Below, piece by piece: positions 17,826-27,952 of a DNA stretch of 64,000 bases. The notes beneath the pieces were generated by a model. That model made no database searches. It was given only the letters and a program-made list of their open reading frames with translations, and was not told the origin of the DNA. The position numbers and the translations under genes are program-made. How positions within the stretch are numbered: the first letter of the stretch is position 1; each line of letters opens with the position of its first letter. The DNA is taken from assembly GCF_016756315.1 (NCBI RefSeq), contig NZ_AP024235.1, positions 1,860,001-1,924,000 of the forward strand, read 5' to 3'. This DNA comes from Alteromonas sp. KC3 (GTDB taxonomy: Bacteria > Pseudomonadota > Gammaproteobacteria > Enterobacterales > Alteromonadaceae).

Positions 17826-20348
17826 ATGTCGACATTCGCGAAGACGCTAAGCGTATTTAGCGCAATATTTATGCTAACAGCATGTGGTGGAGGCGGTTCG
17901 TCAGTCTCTCGAGATGATACCGACACGGGTAACGGTGGCGGCGGTGGTACGACCACACCTACTTATACAATTTCTCTTGCTCTGGAAAATGCGTCCGGCG
18001 ATAGCGACAATAATTTATCTGAAGACAATAGCTTAACCGTTGTTGCAACGGTAAGAGATCAAGACGGAAATGCGCACTCAGATGCACTATTAAGTTTTTC
18101 ATTGAGCAATGCCGCGCTAGCTGAGTTCGCCAACGACACGGGTACGGCTCGTACCAACGATAGTGGCGTGGCGCGTATTGGGCTAAATGCCAGCACCGCG
18201 TCAGGTGATGGTGAGATAACGGCGAGTTTGAGCACAGGGGAAACCGGAAGTACAACGTTCTCGGCTACCGCAATATCGACTACACCAACCGAACTTACTG
18301 TAACCCTTACATTGCAAAATGCCGCAGGTGAAGAAGATAACAATTTAACGTCAAACAACGAGTTGGTAGCCGTTGCCACAGTGACCGATGCCTCGGGTGC
18401 GCCACAAAACGATTTGCTGTTAACCTTTTCACTTAGCAACGACGACTTAGCCGAGTTTTCCAATGACACCGCGACCGCACTTACCAGTGATGAAGGGGTT
18501 GCCACTATAGGTATGTCAGTTGGCACTGCGTCGGGTGATGGGCAAGTCACGGTTACAACGGCATCTGGCGAGACAGCTTCTACTACATTTAGCTCGACAG
18601 GCAGCACTGTGGTCAGTGAAGAGCCGGCTACACTAGAACTTTACGCAAACAGTATTCAATTGGCGTCTAGCGGCAGCGACGAAGTCGAGTTAATTGCGCT
18701 AGTCAAAAATGATCAAAGTGTATTGATGGAAGGTGTTGATGTGAGTTTCTCTGCTCAGTCAGGTGCTGGCGTAGAGTTGCAATTAACTCAACCTCAAACC
18801 GAAGCTGATGGTACTGCACGCGCTATTTTAACCTCACAAAACGATGCGTCTAATCGCACCATCACTATTACCGCTTCAGCAGGTTCACTAACACAAACCG
18901 TTGATATCACCATTACCGGCACTGAGGTAACAATTAACGGTGCATCATCGGTAATTCTAAACGACAGTGTTGACTATACTATTCGCGTACAGGATTCAGA
19001 CGGAACATCTATTTTGAACCAAGATGTGGTGTTAACTGCAGCAAACGGGTCACTTAGCGCTACCACCGTGAATACTGGTGCAAATGGTCAAGCAACTGTG
19101 ACATACACGGCATCTACGTCGGGCGAAGATACGATAACTGCGAGCGCACTTAATGCAGATGCAACCTTTACCGTTCAAGTACAACAAGACGAGTTTAACT
19201 TTATAAACTTGCCTACAGAGGAAGTGCCTTTAGGTACTGCTCAAACCATTACTGTGGAATGGCGACAAGATAATAATCCAGTGGCAGGCGAAGACATTAC
19301 GTTTAGCGTGTCTCGTGGGCAAATTGCAGGTAGTTCAACTGTAACTACAAATACCGACGGTCAGGCTAGTATAGATGTTAGCTCTGACAATGCAGGGATT
19401 TCCTCTATTACGGCAACAGCAACTGATTCTAGCGGAGCTGTGCTTGTTTCTGCGCGAGTACAAATTGAGTTCATTGCAACGACTCCTGCCACCATTATTG
19501 CAGATGCGTCTCCTGATGTTCTTGGTCCAGACGGTCAAACCAGCACAATCAGCGCTGTTGTGAGAGATGCAGATGGTAATTTAGTGAAAAATAGCGTAGT
19601 TAACTTTACCGTATCCGACGTTTCAACCGGCTTTATTTCACCATCACAGGCGACAACAGACAGTAAAGGTATCGCTACTACCGTGTTTACATCGGGGTCG
19701 GTTTCAAGCAATGAAGATGTGGTAATAACTGCGTTTGTCGCAGAAGATGAAGCCATTTCTGATGACGTTCTAATTACGGTGGGCGCACGAGCATTTGATA
19801 TTGTAATTGGTACTGGCAATCAAATTGAGCAAGAGACCACGACATCCTATTTAAAACGTTTTGCGGTTTTTGTTTCAGATTCTGCTGGGCGCCCTGTAAG
19901 TGGTGTGAACCTTACTGCATCAGTAAACCCGGTTAAGTTTAACGAAGGCGGAGTGTATTGGCGTGGTGAATGGGTGTTTAACACTATTAATTCACTTTGG
20001 GTCCAAGCCAATATTACAGAGTGTTCAAATGAAGATATCAACGCAAATGGAATTCTAGATGCTGGTGAGGATTCAAACGGTGATGAGCAATTAACTCCAG
20101 GTATCGTAGGCACGTTGACGCTTACTAATAATGGCGTAACGGACGAAAATGGTTATGCTGAGATTGAGTATCGTTATCCGGAAAACTATGGCGGATGGTA
20201 TTTTTCTGAAATATCCGTATTTGGACAGTCAACGGGAAGCGAAGCACAAGCGACGACCACATTCCAGCTTTCTGTTCTTGCCGATGATGTTAGTGATGAA
20301 AACGTAAGACCTGCGGATAACCCATTTGGTGTTGGTACTTGTCCGTAG
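17826..20348 (+). CDS. Big_1/invasin-like repeat lipoprotein
   Basis: An 840-residue probable lipoprotein: the signal MSTFAKTLSVFSAIFMLTAC ends in lipobox LTAC, followed by GGGGSS. The rest is about seven to eight bacterial Ig-like (Big_1) domains as in invasin/intimin. Repeats 1 and 2 (near residues 45-145 and 155-255) are close copies; each contains an NN L-type start, LSNxxLAEFxNDT and ASGDGxxT. A Cys-containing C-terminal region with a DANGILDAGEDSNGD-like stretch ends the protein. It probably acts at the cell surface in adhesion or as a structural stalk. AGGAAC lies before the ATG at 17826. Confidence 0.8.
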   Translation: MSTFAKTLSVFSAIFMLTACGGGGSSVSRDDTDTGNGGGGGTTTPTYTISLALENASGDSDNNLSEDNSLTVVATVRDQDGNAHSDALLSFSLSNAALAEFANDTGTARTNDSGVARIGLNASTASGDGEITASLSTGETGSTTFSATAISTTPTELTVTLTLQNAAGEEDNNLTSNNELVAVATVTDASGAPQNDLLLTFSLSNDDLAEFSNDTATALTSDEGVATIGMSVGTASGDGQVTVTTASGETASTTFSSTGSTVVSEEPATLELYANSIQLASSGSDEVELIALVKNDQSVLMEGVDVSFSAQSGAGVELQLTQPQTEADGTARAILTSQNDASNRTITITASAGSLTQTVDITITGTEVTINGASSVILNDSVDYTIRVQDSDGTSILNQDVVLTAANGSLSATTVNTGANGQATVTYTASTSGEDTITASALNADATFTVQVQQDEFNFINLPTEEVPLGTAQTITVEWRQDNNPVAGEDITFSVSRGQIAGSSTVTTNTDGQASIDVSSDNAGISSITATATDSSGAVLVSARVQIEFIATTPATIIADASPDVLGPDGQTSTISAVVRDADGNLVKNSVVNFTVSDVSTGFISPSQATTDSKGIATTVFTSGSVSSNEDVVITAFVAEDEAISDDVLITVGARAFDIVIGTGNQIEQETTTSYLKRFAVFVSDSAGRPVSGVNLTASVNPVKFNEGGVYWRGEWVFNTINSLWVQANITECSNEDINANGILDAGEDSNGDEQLTPGIVGTLTLTNNGVTDENGYAEIEYRYPENYGGWYFSEISVFGQSTGSEAQATTTFQLSVLADDVSDENVRPADNPFGVGTCP

Positions 20349-20369
20349 CGTCATATATTAATGAATACT

Positions 20370-20398
20370 AAAAAGCCCGTCGTTGACGGGCTTTTTTA
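20370..20398 (+). terminator. Terminator after the Big_1 gene
   Basis: Stem AAAAGCCCGTC/GACGGGCTTTT with a GTT loop, followed by T's. An A-run on the other side allows it to act for astB as well. Confidence 0.88.
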
Positions 20399-20407
20399 AT
20401 TATATTG

Positions 20408-21748
20408 TTACCCTTGCTGGAATGGGTAAACAGAGCCGAGTTTCAATAGCTGTGTTAGCTCGTCAAGTGCAGTACGTGACTCAATAAGTAACTGCGGATC
20501 ACGCAAGTCATCTTCACTAAGCTGATCGCGATAGTGTTTGTCTACCCACGCATTTAATCGTGCAAATTGTGCGTCGTTAATTAACGTATTTTGGTTAACC
20601 GCTGCTAACTCTTGGTCATTCATCGCAACGCGTAAACGCAAACAAGCGGGGCCACCACCATTACGCATACTTTGTTTAACATCGAAATAATTTACCGACG
20701 TAATGGGTGTACCTAGTGTGACAAGCTTGTCTAAGTAACGCTTAACCGCGTCATTTTCTTCACACTCAGTCGGCGCAATAATAGTCATTTCGCCACTTGG
20801 TAGCGTAATTATTTGTGTGTTAAATAAATACGTCTTAACGGCGTCCAATACCGACACTTCATCGGTGGGGACTTCAATGAAATGCAGTGGCTCATCACCA
20901 AATTTCGCCTGTAACTCTTTTAAGCCCGCTTCTTTTTGATAGAACGCTTGTTCGTGGAAAAACAATACGTTTTGGTTACCCACCGCAATAACGTCATTGT
21001 GGAAGACACCTTGGTCGATAACATCAGGGTTTTGCTGCATGTAAACAACGCCATCATCATCTAGACCATGCAAACGCGCGACGGCTTGGCAAGCTTCAAG
21101 TGTTTGACGGGCTGGGAATTTTTTAGGTGCAGGTTTGCTGGTGTCAAATGCGTGACGGCCATATACAAATAGCTCAACACCGGCTTGGCCGTAGTTGCTG
21201 CACAAACGCGTATGGTTAGCGGCACCTTCATCACCGAAATGTTCATTGTCAGGTAAGTGCTGGTGATGTGCAAAATGCTTTTCGTTCGCAAAGGTCCCGC
21301 GCAGAATATTACCCGTGACTTGTGGCTCTAATGAACGGTGAAACTTGTTTGTTAAGTTTGCAGGGGTAAAGTGCACCCGTCCATCGGCAGTATCGGCGCT
21401 AGGAGACACCGTAGCAGCATTTGCCGTCCACATACTACTAGCAGAGCAACATGCTAAGAAAATCTCGCGAGACTGCTTCGCAGCGCTTTCTAGCACTCGT
21501 GCATCAGAGCCTGTAAAGCCTAATCTGCGCAATGCGGCAATATCTGGGCGTTCTTGCGGCGCTAAAACCCCTTGAACCATTCCCATATCTGCTAGCGCCT
21601 TTGCTTTAGCAAGTCCTTGCTTGGCGGCTTGCTTTGGGCTACTTACAGCATTTGCATTGTTCAAAGAAGCAACATTACCAAATGATAAGCCAGCGTAGTT
21701 ATGGGTAGGGCCAACAAGGCCATCAAAATTGACTTCAAACTGCTTCAT
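20408..21748 (-). CDS. astB: N-succinylarginine dihydrolase AstB
   Basis: A 446-residue member of the AstB family, which cleaves N2-succinylarginine to N2-succinylornithine, CO2 and ammonia in the AST arginine-degradation pathway. The N-terminus [23 protein letters not shown] is diagnostic, and the catalytic Cys is in GGPACLRLR near residue 360. The Met at 21748 is preceded by GAGGG; an upstream Met adds four residues. No other ast gene is adjacent, so the pathway is split. Confidence 0.95.
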   Translation of the reverse strand: MKQFEVNFDGLVGPTHNYAGLSFGNVASLNNANAVSSPKQAAKQGLAKAKALADMGMVQGVLAPQERPDIAALRRLGFTGSDARVLESAAKQSREIFLACCSASSMWTANAATVSPSADTADGRVHFTPANLTNKFHRSLEPQVTGNILRGTFANEKHFAHHQHLPDNEHFGDEGAANHTRLCSNYGQAGVELFVYGRHAFDTSKPAPKKFPARQTLEACQAVARLHGLDDDGVVYMQQNPDVIDQGVFHNDVIAVGNQNVLFFHEQAFYQKEAGLKELQAKFGDEPLHFIEVPTDEVSVLDAVKTYLFNTQIITLPSGEMTIIAPTECEENDAVKRYLDKLVTLGTPITSVNYFDVKQSMRNGGGPACLRLRVAMNDQELAAVNQNTLINDAQFARLNAWVDKHYRDQLSEDDLRDPQLLIESRTALDELTQLLKLGSVYPFQQG

Positions 21749-22143
21749 ACATTCCCTCATTTTTGGTGTTTTCTCATTTGGCTTCTATGCTGCTAAGGCG
21801 ATAGGAAAGACAAATGATGCACTTTTATTGCCCAGTAGGCTTAGGTTAGATGTGTCAAACTTCAATGCAAAAGCGCACGGTTGCGTTGACGCATGCTAGG
21901 TTGTAATGGCTGGCATTATACGGCTTTTAAAGGCAATGCCAATCAAGGCGGTTAAAATTTGAACGGTTTTTGTGCGCGTTTAAAGCAGTAGAAAGAATAA
22001 GTATGAAGAAGATCTTGTTTTCCATTCACTTTGTAGATATATGTTAAAAAAGAGCGAGTACCCTATATATAGTGCAAGGTTGCTCCAATTTTCAGTATTT
22101 GACGTAATAAGTCATTTAAAATCAATAGGTTTAGTTCAATTAT
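21749..22143. other. Intergenic region between divergent astB and topA
   Basis: About 395 bases without a supportable gene. It must contain the divergent promoters of astB and topA. I see no clear RNA gene, repeat or hairpin terminator in it. Confidence 0.5.
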
Positions 22144-24804
22144 ATGGCAAAATCACTGGTCATAGTCGAGTCACCAGCCAAAGCGAAAACGATAAATAAA
22201 TATCTTGGCAAAAATTTTATCGTAAAAAGTTCGGTTGGCCACGTGCGAGATCTTCCAACGAAGGCTTTAGGCAAAGTAGAGCCTAAAAAACCAGCAAAAG
22301 AACTCAAAACTTTAAGCGAAGACGAGAGACAAGAATACCTTCGCCGACACGAATATTTAAAACTTGTAGACAGAATGGGTGTCGATCCAGAGAAAGACTG
22401 GAAAGCACACTATCAGGTGCTACAAGGCAAAGAAAAAGTCGTTAATGAGCTTAAAAAGCTGGCTAAAGATGCTGACACTATCTATCTCGCAACCGATTTG
22501 GATCGCGAGGGAGAGGCGATTGCATGGCACTTGCAAGAGTTGCTAGGCAAAAAAGATAAGACCTATCAGCGTGTGGTATTCAACGAAATCACTAAGAATG
22601 CCATTCAAGATGCGTTTTCAGACCCAGGTGAGCTCAACATTTCTCGGGTTAACGCCCAACAAGCTCGTCGATTCTTAGACCGCGTTGTCGGCTTTATGGT
22701 GTCTCCGCTGCTGTGGAAAAAAATTGCGCGCGGCCTTTCCGCTGGACGCGTTCAGTCGGTTGCTGTTCGCTTGGTTGTTGAACGCGAGCGCGAGATTAAA
22801 GCCTTTGTTCCTGAAGAGTTCTGGGATGTACATGCCGACTTAACAAGTAAGGAAAAAGCGGCCCTTCGCATGCTGGTTGCCAAGCACCAAGGGAATGCGT
22901 TTAAACCTAAAAATAAGGCCGAAACTGATAAGGCATTGGCCGCCTTAGAGGGGACGAACTATACCGTTGAAAGCCGTGAATCGAAGCCTACACAAAGCCG
23001 TCCTTCTGCACCGTTTATTACCTCGACATTGCAACAAGCCGCAAGTACGCGTTTAGGCTTTGGTGTGAAGAAAACCATGATGATGGCGCAGCGACTTTAT
23101 GAAGCTGGCTACATCACGTATATGCGTACCGATTCGACTAATTTGAGCCAAGAAGCACTGGATAGTGCACGTGCTTATATCTCAGATAATTTTGGCAACA
23201 AATATTTGCCTGACTCACCCATTCGCTACGGCAGCAAAGAGGGGGCTCAGGAAGCGCACGAAGCTATTCGTCCATCGAATGTAAGCATTAGCGCTGCAAG
23301 CTTGGGTGACATGGAACGCGATGCACAGCGTTTATATGAATTGATTTGGCGTCAATTTGTGGCGTGTCAAATGACACCAGCTAAGTATGATGCAACAACC
23401 ATTAAGGTTGCTGCAGGTGACTATGAATTAACTGCAAAAGGCCGTGTGCTTAAGTTTGATGGTTGGACACGTGTACAGCCACAGCTTCGCAAGAAGGGCG
23501 ATGAAGAATTAATGTTGCCTGATGTGCAAAAAGGCGACGTGCTTAACTTGAAAGCGCTTGATCCTAAACAGCATTTTACCAAGCCAGTTGCACGCTTTAA
23601 CGAAGCGTCGTTGGTTAAAGAGTTGGAAAAGCGTGGTATCGGGCGTCCTTCTACTTACGCTAGCATTATTTCAACTATTCAAGATCGCGGTTACGTTCGT
23701 TTAGAAAATAAACGTTTCTACGCAGAGAAAATGGGTGAAATCGTTAACGATCGTCTAATGGAAAACTTCGACGATTTGATGAGCTACGACTTTACTGCAA
23801 ACATGGAGCAACAGCTTGATGATATTGCAGAAGGCAATAAAGATTGGAAAGACGTACTGAACGACTTCTACAGCGGTTTTTATGGCAAGTTGCTAAACGC
23901 TGAAAAAGACCCTGAAGAAGGCGGTATGCGCTTAAATCAAGCTGTACCTGCGGGCATAGAGTGTGACAAGTGTGGCCGAGAAATGAATGTGCGAACAGCT
24001 TCAACAGGGGTATTCCTGGGCTGTTCTGGCTACAATCTGCCGCCTAAGGAGCGTTGTACGAATACGATGAACCTTACACCAGGTGACGAAGTGGTGAAAG
24101 TTGATGATGAAGAAGAGCTGGAAACAGAAGCACTTCGTTCTAAAAAGCGTTGCCCTAAGTGTGGAACCGCAATGGACAGCTACCTTGTTGATGAAACGCG
24201 TAAGCTTCATGTCTGTGGTAACACGCCTACATGTGATGGCACATTAGTTGAAACCGGCACCTTTAAAATTAAAGGGTATGACGGGCCCATTATCGAGTGT
24301 GATAAATGCGGCAGCGATATGGAGCTTAAAAACGGTCGATTCGGTAAGTATTTCGGGTGTACTAACGAAGAATGTAAGAACACGCGTAAATTGCTGCGCA
24401 ACGGCGAAGCCGCGCCACCTAAAGAAGATCCTGTTGATTTACCGGAATTGCCGTGTGAAAAGTCAGACGCGCACTTTATGTTGCGAGACGGCGCTTCAGG
24501 TATTTTCCTAGCTGCACATAACTTCCCTAAATCGCGTGAGACACGCGCGCCAAAAGTGAAAGAGTTAGCACGCTTTAGAGATAGAATTTCACCGAAGTTC
24601 TACTATCTGGCAGATGCGCCAAAAACCGACCCTGACGGCAATGCTGCTATCGTGCGTTATAGCAGAAAAACCAAACAACAGTATGTTATGTCTGAAAACG
24701 AAAATGGCAAAGCAACAGGTTGGTCAGCGTGGTACGACGATGGTAAGTGGCAGGAGCAAGCGGCCAAGAAGCCAGCTGCAAAACCCAAAGCAAAGAAAAA
24801 ATAA
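22144..24804 (+). CDS. topA: DNA topoisomerase I
   Basis: An 886-residue type IA topoisomerase, which relaxes negative supercoils. The Toprim domain is at the start ([18 protein letters not shown], later [15 protein letters not shown] with the acidic triad). The active-site Tyr is Tyr326 in [10 protein letters not shown], and RPSTYASI is the helical hairpin region. Three C-terminal zinc-ribbon repeats with CxxC pairs follow (about residues 605-760: [24 protein letters not shown]), and the tail is basic. The length agrees with gammaproteobacterial TopA. Confidence 0.97.
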   Translation: MAKSLVIVESPAKAKTINKYLGKNFIVKSSVGHVRDLPTKALGKVEPKKPAKELKTLSEDERQEYLRRHEYLKLVDRMGVDPEKDWKAHYQVLQGKEKVVNELKKLAKDADTIYLATDLDREGEAIAWHLQELLGKKDKTYQRVVFNEITKNAIQDAFSDPGELNISRVNAQQARRFLDRVVGFMVSPLLWKKIARGLSAGRVQSVAVRLVVEREREIKAFVPEEFWDVHADLTSKEKAALRMLVAKHQGNAFKPKNKAETDKALAALEGTNYTVESRESKPTQSRPSAPFITSTLQQAASTRLGFGVKKTMMMAQRLYEAGYITYMRTDSTNLSQEALDSARAYISDNFGNKYLPDSPIRYGSKEGAQEAHEAIRPSNVSISAASLGDMERDAQRLYELIWRQFVACQMTPAKYDATTIKVAAGDYELTAKGRVLKFDGWTRVQPQLRKKGDEELMLPDVQKGDVLNLKALDPKQHFTKPVARFNEASLVKELEKRGIGRPSTYASIISTIQDRGYVRLENKRFYAEKMGEIVNDRLMENFDDLMSYDFTANMEQQLDDIAEGNKDWKDVLNDFYSGFYGKLLNAEKDPEEGGMRLNQAVPAGIECDKCGREMNVRTASTGVFLGCSGYNLPPKERCTNTMNLTPGDEVVKVDDEEELETEALRSKKRCPKCGTAMDSYLVDETRKLHVCGNTPTCDGTLVETGTFKIKGYDGPIIECDKCGSDMELKNGRFGKYFGCTNEECKNTRKLLRNGEAAPPKEDPVDLPELPCEKSDAHFMLRDGASGIFLAAHNFPKSRETRAPKVKELARFRDRISPKFYYLADAPKTDPDGNAAIVRYSRKTKQQYVMSENENGKATGWSAWYDDGKWQEQAAKKPAAKPKAKKK

Positions 24805-24831
24805 GCATTTAGCTTGTTAACACGCTCTTAC

Positions 24832-24858
24832 AAAGCCCGAGTTTTTCTCGGGCTTTTT
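24832..24858 (+). terminator. Terminator after topA
   Basis: Stem AAAGCCCGAG/CTCGGGCTTT with a T-rich loop and a following TT run, 27 bases after the stop codon. Confidence 0.9.
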
Positions 24859-24914
24859 GCGAGTAACCAAAACGTTGTACAATACCAAAAACGTTTACGT
24901 AGTAGAGAAAAAGC

Positions 24915-25466
24915 ATGGCCTCATTACAAGACCAATTGCTCAAAGCTGGTTTAGCCGATAAAGCGACAGCAAAGCAAGCACGCGCAGACAAACGCAAAAA
25001 GCAGAAGCAAAAGAACAAACAAAAGCAGCCCGTGGTAGATGAAGCCACTATCGCGGCCCAACAAGCAGCTGAAGAAAAGAAAGCGCGTTCGCGCGAATTA
25101 AACCAGCTTCAGCAGCAAGAGCGTGAAAAACGCTCTATAGCGGCACAAGTTCGCCAATTAATTACCGTTAATAAGCAAGACCGTAAAGGGGACACTGTGT
25201 TGAACTTCACGCATGACAACGTGGTCAAGCGTATGTACGTGAGTGAAGAAATGCATAAACAAGTAACAAAAGGGCGTTTAACCGTAGTCCTACTTGATGA
25301 TGCCTATGAACTTGTTCCTACGCCGGTGGCTGACAAAATTGCCCAGCGTGATGCAAGTTCTGTGATTTACCGCGCTGACCTTGATAAGAGTGGCAACGAT
25401 GGTAAAGATGAAGACGAGGACGATTGGTACGCAGACTATGAAATTCCTGACGATCTTACGTGGTAA
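24915..25466 (+). CDS. DUF2058 (YaiL-type) protein
   Basis: A 183-residue cytosolic protein with a highly charged N-terminal half rich in Lys, Gln and Glu, likely a coiled coil at about residues 15-75, and a small folded C-terminal half (YVSEEMHKQVTKGRLTVVLL... YELVPTPVADKIAQRD). This matches the DUF2058 family (YaiL of E. coli), described as nucleoprotein-like but without a settled function. Its stop is followed at once by the acetyltransferase gene, so the two likely form an operon. Confidence 0.82.
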   Translation: MASLQDQLLKAGLADKATAKQARADKRKKQKQKNKQKQPVVDEATIAAQQAAEEKKARSRELNQLQQQEREKRSIAAQVRQLITVNKQDRKGDTVLNFTHDNVVKRMYVSEEMHKQVTKGRLTVVLLDDAYELVPTPVADKIAQRDASSVIYRADLDKSGNDGKDEDEDDWYADYEIPDDLTW

Positions 25467-25478
25467 TTGATTGAGTCG

Positions 25479-26042
25479 ATGAGCGTGTCTGAATTCTTAA
25501 AACAGTCGTGTATTGATGGTGTGACATATCAACTGGTTACGCCGTCAGTGCGCTTTGAACCTAGTTATCGTGAATACATTGCTGAGTTAGGCGATGAAGA
25601 GCGCTATCCGTTTGTGCTAGATCTCGATGCGTCAGACTTTAGAAATTATCTTGATCGTTTAGAAGCCTTTCGATTAGGTGTTGATCTCCCTAAAGGGTAT
25701 GTAGACAGTGCTACATTCTGGTTAGTGCGTGGCAACACCTTGCTAGGTGTGTCTAATCTTAGACAGCGTCTGAATGCCGAAATAGCCCATGTGGGCGGTC
25801 ATATCGGCTTAGGAATAAGACCAAGTGCCCGTGGCAAAGGCTTGAGCACACTGCTGCTAAGATGGACATGTGAAATAGCAAAATCACGCCATATTGGCTA
25901 CGCCAATAACAGTCAATTACATGTTCATTGTTACTCTGATAATCACGCATCGCAAAACATGATCAAATCAGTGGGTGGTGTGCTTGATTCAACCATAGAA
26001 GTGGGCGATATCAAAGTGGCGCGATTCATCATCGAGATATAA
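25479..26042 (+). CDS. GNAT-family N-acetyltransferase
   Basis: A 187-residue single-domain acetyltransferase. The acetyl-CoA pyrophosphate-binding motif is visible as GLGIRPSARGKGLSTLLL (R/QxxGxG/A), followed by a motif-B region with VHCYSDNHASQNMIKSVGG. The substrate is unknown. The frame also contains a TTG at 25467 directly after the previous stop; I prefer the ATG at 25479, which has GAG about 6 bases upstream. It is probably translated from the same transcript as the DUF2058 gene. Confidence 0.8.
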   Translation: MSVSEFLKQSCIDGVTYQLVTPSVRFEPSYREYIAELGDEERYPFVLDLDASDFRNYLDRLEAFRLGVDLPKGYVDSATFWLVRGNTLLGVSNLRQRLNAEIAHVGGHIGLGIRPSARGKGLSTLLLRWTCEIAKSRHIGYANNSQLHVHCYSDNHASQNMIKSVGGVLDSTIEVGDIKVARFIIEI

Positions 26043-26155
26043 CGTTAATTGGTATCGACTTTAGTTCGAATCTAACTACGTGTAGTTTCGCAATCCAACA
26101 ATCTTGTCTATAACTAGATAAGCAATTCACCGTGAATTTCCTGAGGCTGGCCAGT

Positions 26156-26947
26156 ATGCGCTTTTGTATGTCGAGTATTCGCTCTTTCCTTTTTGCCATG
26201 CTGCTTGTTAGCACGCAGAGCATGGCTGGTTTCTTTAACATTACAGTGAACAATATGGGAGGTTTATCGTCCTCTCAAGCCGACATTTTCGATGATGCTG
26301 TAAACTTTTGGGAATTCGTACTGCCAGGTGTGCAAAGCGCGTTTAACCTTAATTTGGTTATTTCTGCCAGTGGCGAAAACATCGATGGCGTTGGTAATGT
26401 GCTAGGCTCAGCGGGGCCAAGCTCAATCGCACAGGCGCTTGACGTAGGGATCATTTACACCACGCGCGGTACTATGCGCTTCGATACAGCCGACCTTGAT
26501 GCACTTGAGCGGGCAAATCTATTATTTGATGTTGTTGTACATGAAATGGCGCATGTCATTGGCTTTGGTACATTGTGGGATGCGGGACGGTACTTTCCTG
26601 GCACGCAGAATGTCTACGTACAGGGCTCAGGTCGTTACACTGGCAAATATGCCCTTGATATCTATCGGCAAGAATTTGACTCAGGTGCTGATTCTGTTCC
26701 TGTGGAATTAGATGGCGGACCCGGTACCGCAAACGGCCATTGGGATGAAGGTTGGCCTGGTGGCGCGTCTGATCTCATGACAGGCTATTTAGGGCCAGTT
26801 CCTACCACGATAAGTAACACAACAATCGCTTCATTTGCTGACATTGGCTACCTTACAATCGTGACTCATGCGGTGAGTGAACCGGTCACTATGGGATTTT
26901 TACTGTTTTCTTTATATTTATTTAGAGTCATGCGGAAACGTGTTTAG
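26156..26947 (+). CDS. Exported M8 (leishmanolysin)-like metallopeptidase with PEP-CTERM-like tail
   Basis: A 263-residue exported protein with signal MRFCMSSIRSFLFAMLLVS and cleavage near SMAG. The zinc site is VVHEMAHVIGFGTLWDAG (HExxHxxGFGT), the form found in leishmanolysin-like peptidases, with a GPVPTTISNTTIASFADIGY Met-turn-like region. It ends SEPVTMGFLLFSLYLF plus RVMRKRV, that is, a short motif, a hydrophobic helix and basic residues, as in PEP-CTERM sorting signals. GAGG precedes the ATG at 26156; a GTG at 26132 is also open. Its 3' end overlaps lacI by 30 bases. Confidence 0.7.
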   Translation: MRFCMSSIRSFLFAMLLVSTQSMAGFFNITVNNMGGLSSSQADIFDDAVNFWEFVLPGVQSAFNLNLVISASGENIDGVGNVLGSAGPSSIAQALDVGIIYTTRGTMRFDTADLDALERANLLFDVVVHEMAHVIGFGTLWDAGRYFPGTQNVYVQGSGRYTGKYALDIYRQEFDSGADSVPVELDGGPGTANGHWDEGWPGGASDLMTGYLGPVPTTISNTTIASFADIGYLTIVTHAVSEPVTMGFLLFSLYLFRVMRKRV

Positions 26948-27910
26948 CTTAGGTCCTTTTATTTTTATGGTGGGTAAGATCAATTTTATTCGCTTTGCCT
27001 CTGTATCCTCATGTTGATTAAACGCACTGCTAATAATCCTTTTTGTAAGTAATTGGATAGGGTAGTTAATATTCACAAAGTTGTCGGCAATGGAATGGAC
27101 GGAGTGTTCCAAGCCAAAAGTTATTAGGGTAGGTGGTTTAGTATTTCTAGGAGCTATTTCATTAAAAGCGACTAACATACCAAGTGCCGTGTCCATTAGA
27201 TCCGTCACAATAGTTTCTGGGATGAGGCCAGATGATATCAAATTATGAATCATTTGTTCTCCTGCAGAAAACGAATTGGTGGCCCGTTGTACACTTATGG
27301 GATGTTCACATTTATCTCTAAATGTCTTTTCTCTAATAGTTGCGTTGACACTTGGTTTAAGGGCGAAGACACATAGATTTTGAGATGTGCCACTTTGTTT
27401 TAATGCACTGGCGAAAAGTTCACCCGCCTTTTTATGATCATACAAAGCACAATGAGCACCGTTAGTATTACTACCCCTATCAATTAAGTGAAGTTGCGGG
27501 TAGTAAGCTAATAGAGAAGATAGAGTTGCATCATCAAGATACGATACATGAGCAAATACAGGATTACACCCAAAAGCTATCAAACACGATATAGCTTCTA
27601 ACTCACTATGTGCATCTGGTTGAGTACTTCTGATTTGAAGAGGTATGTTTTTTTCTCTTGCAAAAGCTTCCGTATTTCGCAGAACTTGAATACTTTCTTC
27701 TTGAGAATAGGAATACGCAAGTCCAATTATTTTCTGGCGTTTTCGGCCTAAGTTGACAGCATTGGGATTAGGCGTGTAATGGAGTTCTTGAATTATAGAT
27801 TCTATTTGTCGTCGCGTTTCCAGCCTTACAGGTTTAGTATTGTTTAACACTCTGGAAACGGTAGCTTGCGATACACCCGCTCGCTTTGCAACGTCTTTTA
27901 TTGTTAGCAT
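26918..27910 (-). CDS. LacI-family transcriptional regulator
   Basis: A 330-residue regulator with the N-terminal helix-turn-helix (TIKDVAKRAGVSQATVSRVL, residues 3-22) and hinge (NPNAVNLGRKR), then a periplasmic-binding-like sugar-sensing domain. It is the last gene of a minus-strand run: TonB receptor, halogenase, SapC, LacI. Position suggests it controls uptake or breakdown of the algal galactan by binding a sugar product. The ligand cannot be read from the sequence. AAGGTGCAACC precedes the ATG. The end converges on and overlaps the metallopeptidase gene. Confidence 0.9.
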   Translation of the reverse strand: MLTIKDVAKRAGVSQATVSRVLNNTKPVRLETRRQIESIIQELHYTPNPNAVNLGRKRQKIIGLAYSYSQEESIQVLRNTEAFAREKNIPLQIRSTQPDAHSELEAISCLIAFGCNPVFAHVSYLDDATLSSLLAYYPQLHLIDRGSNTNGAHCALYDHKKAGELFASALKQSGTSQNLCVFALKPSVNATIREKTFRDKCEHPISVQRATNSFSAGEQMIHNLISSGLIPETIVTDLMDTALGMLVAFNEIAPRNTKPPTLITFGLEHSVHSIADNFVNINYPIQLLTKRIISSAFNQHEDTEAKRIKLILPTIKIKGPKLNTFPHDSK

Positions 27911-27926
27911 GGTTGCACCTTTTTTG

Positions 27927-27936
27927 TATACGTATA
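27927..27936. promoter_or_regulatory. CG-centred palindrome upstream of lacI
   Basis: TATACGTATA is a perfect palindrome with a central CG, the hallmark of LacI/GalR operators, 17 bases before the lacI start. Autoregulation is plausible, but the site is short and AT-rich. Confidence 0.3.
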
Positions 27937-27952
27937 ATTCTGATCTATGTTT

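Noticed and set aside
18059..18607. 182-codon open frame antisense to the Big_1 gene
   Set aside because: Its Val/Ser-rich translation mirrors the repeats of the real gene, and no start signal is seen.
24814..24823. TTGTTAACAC resembling the locus operator
   Set aside because: It lies between the topA stop and its terminator, not before a locus gene; treated as a chance occurrence.
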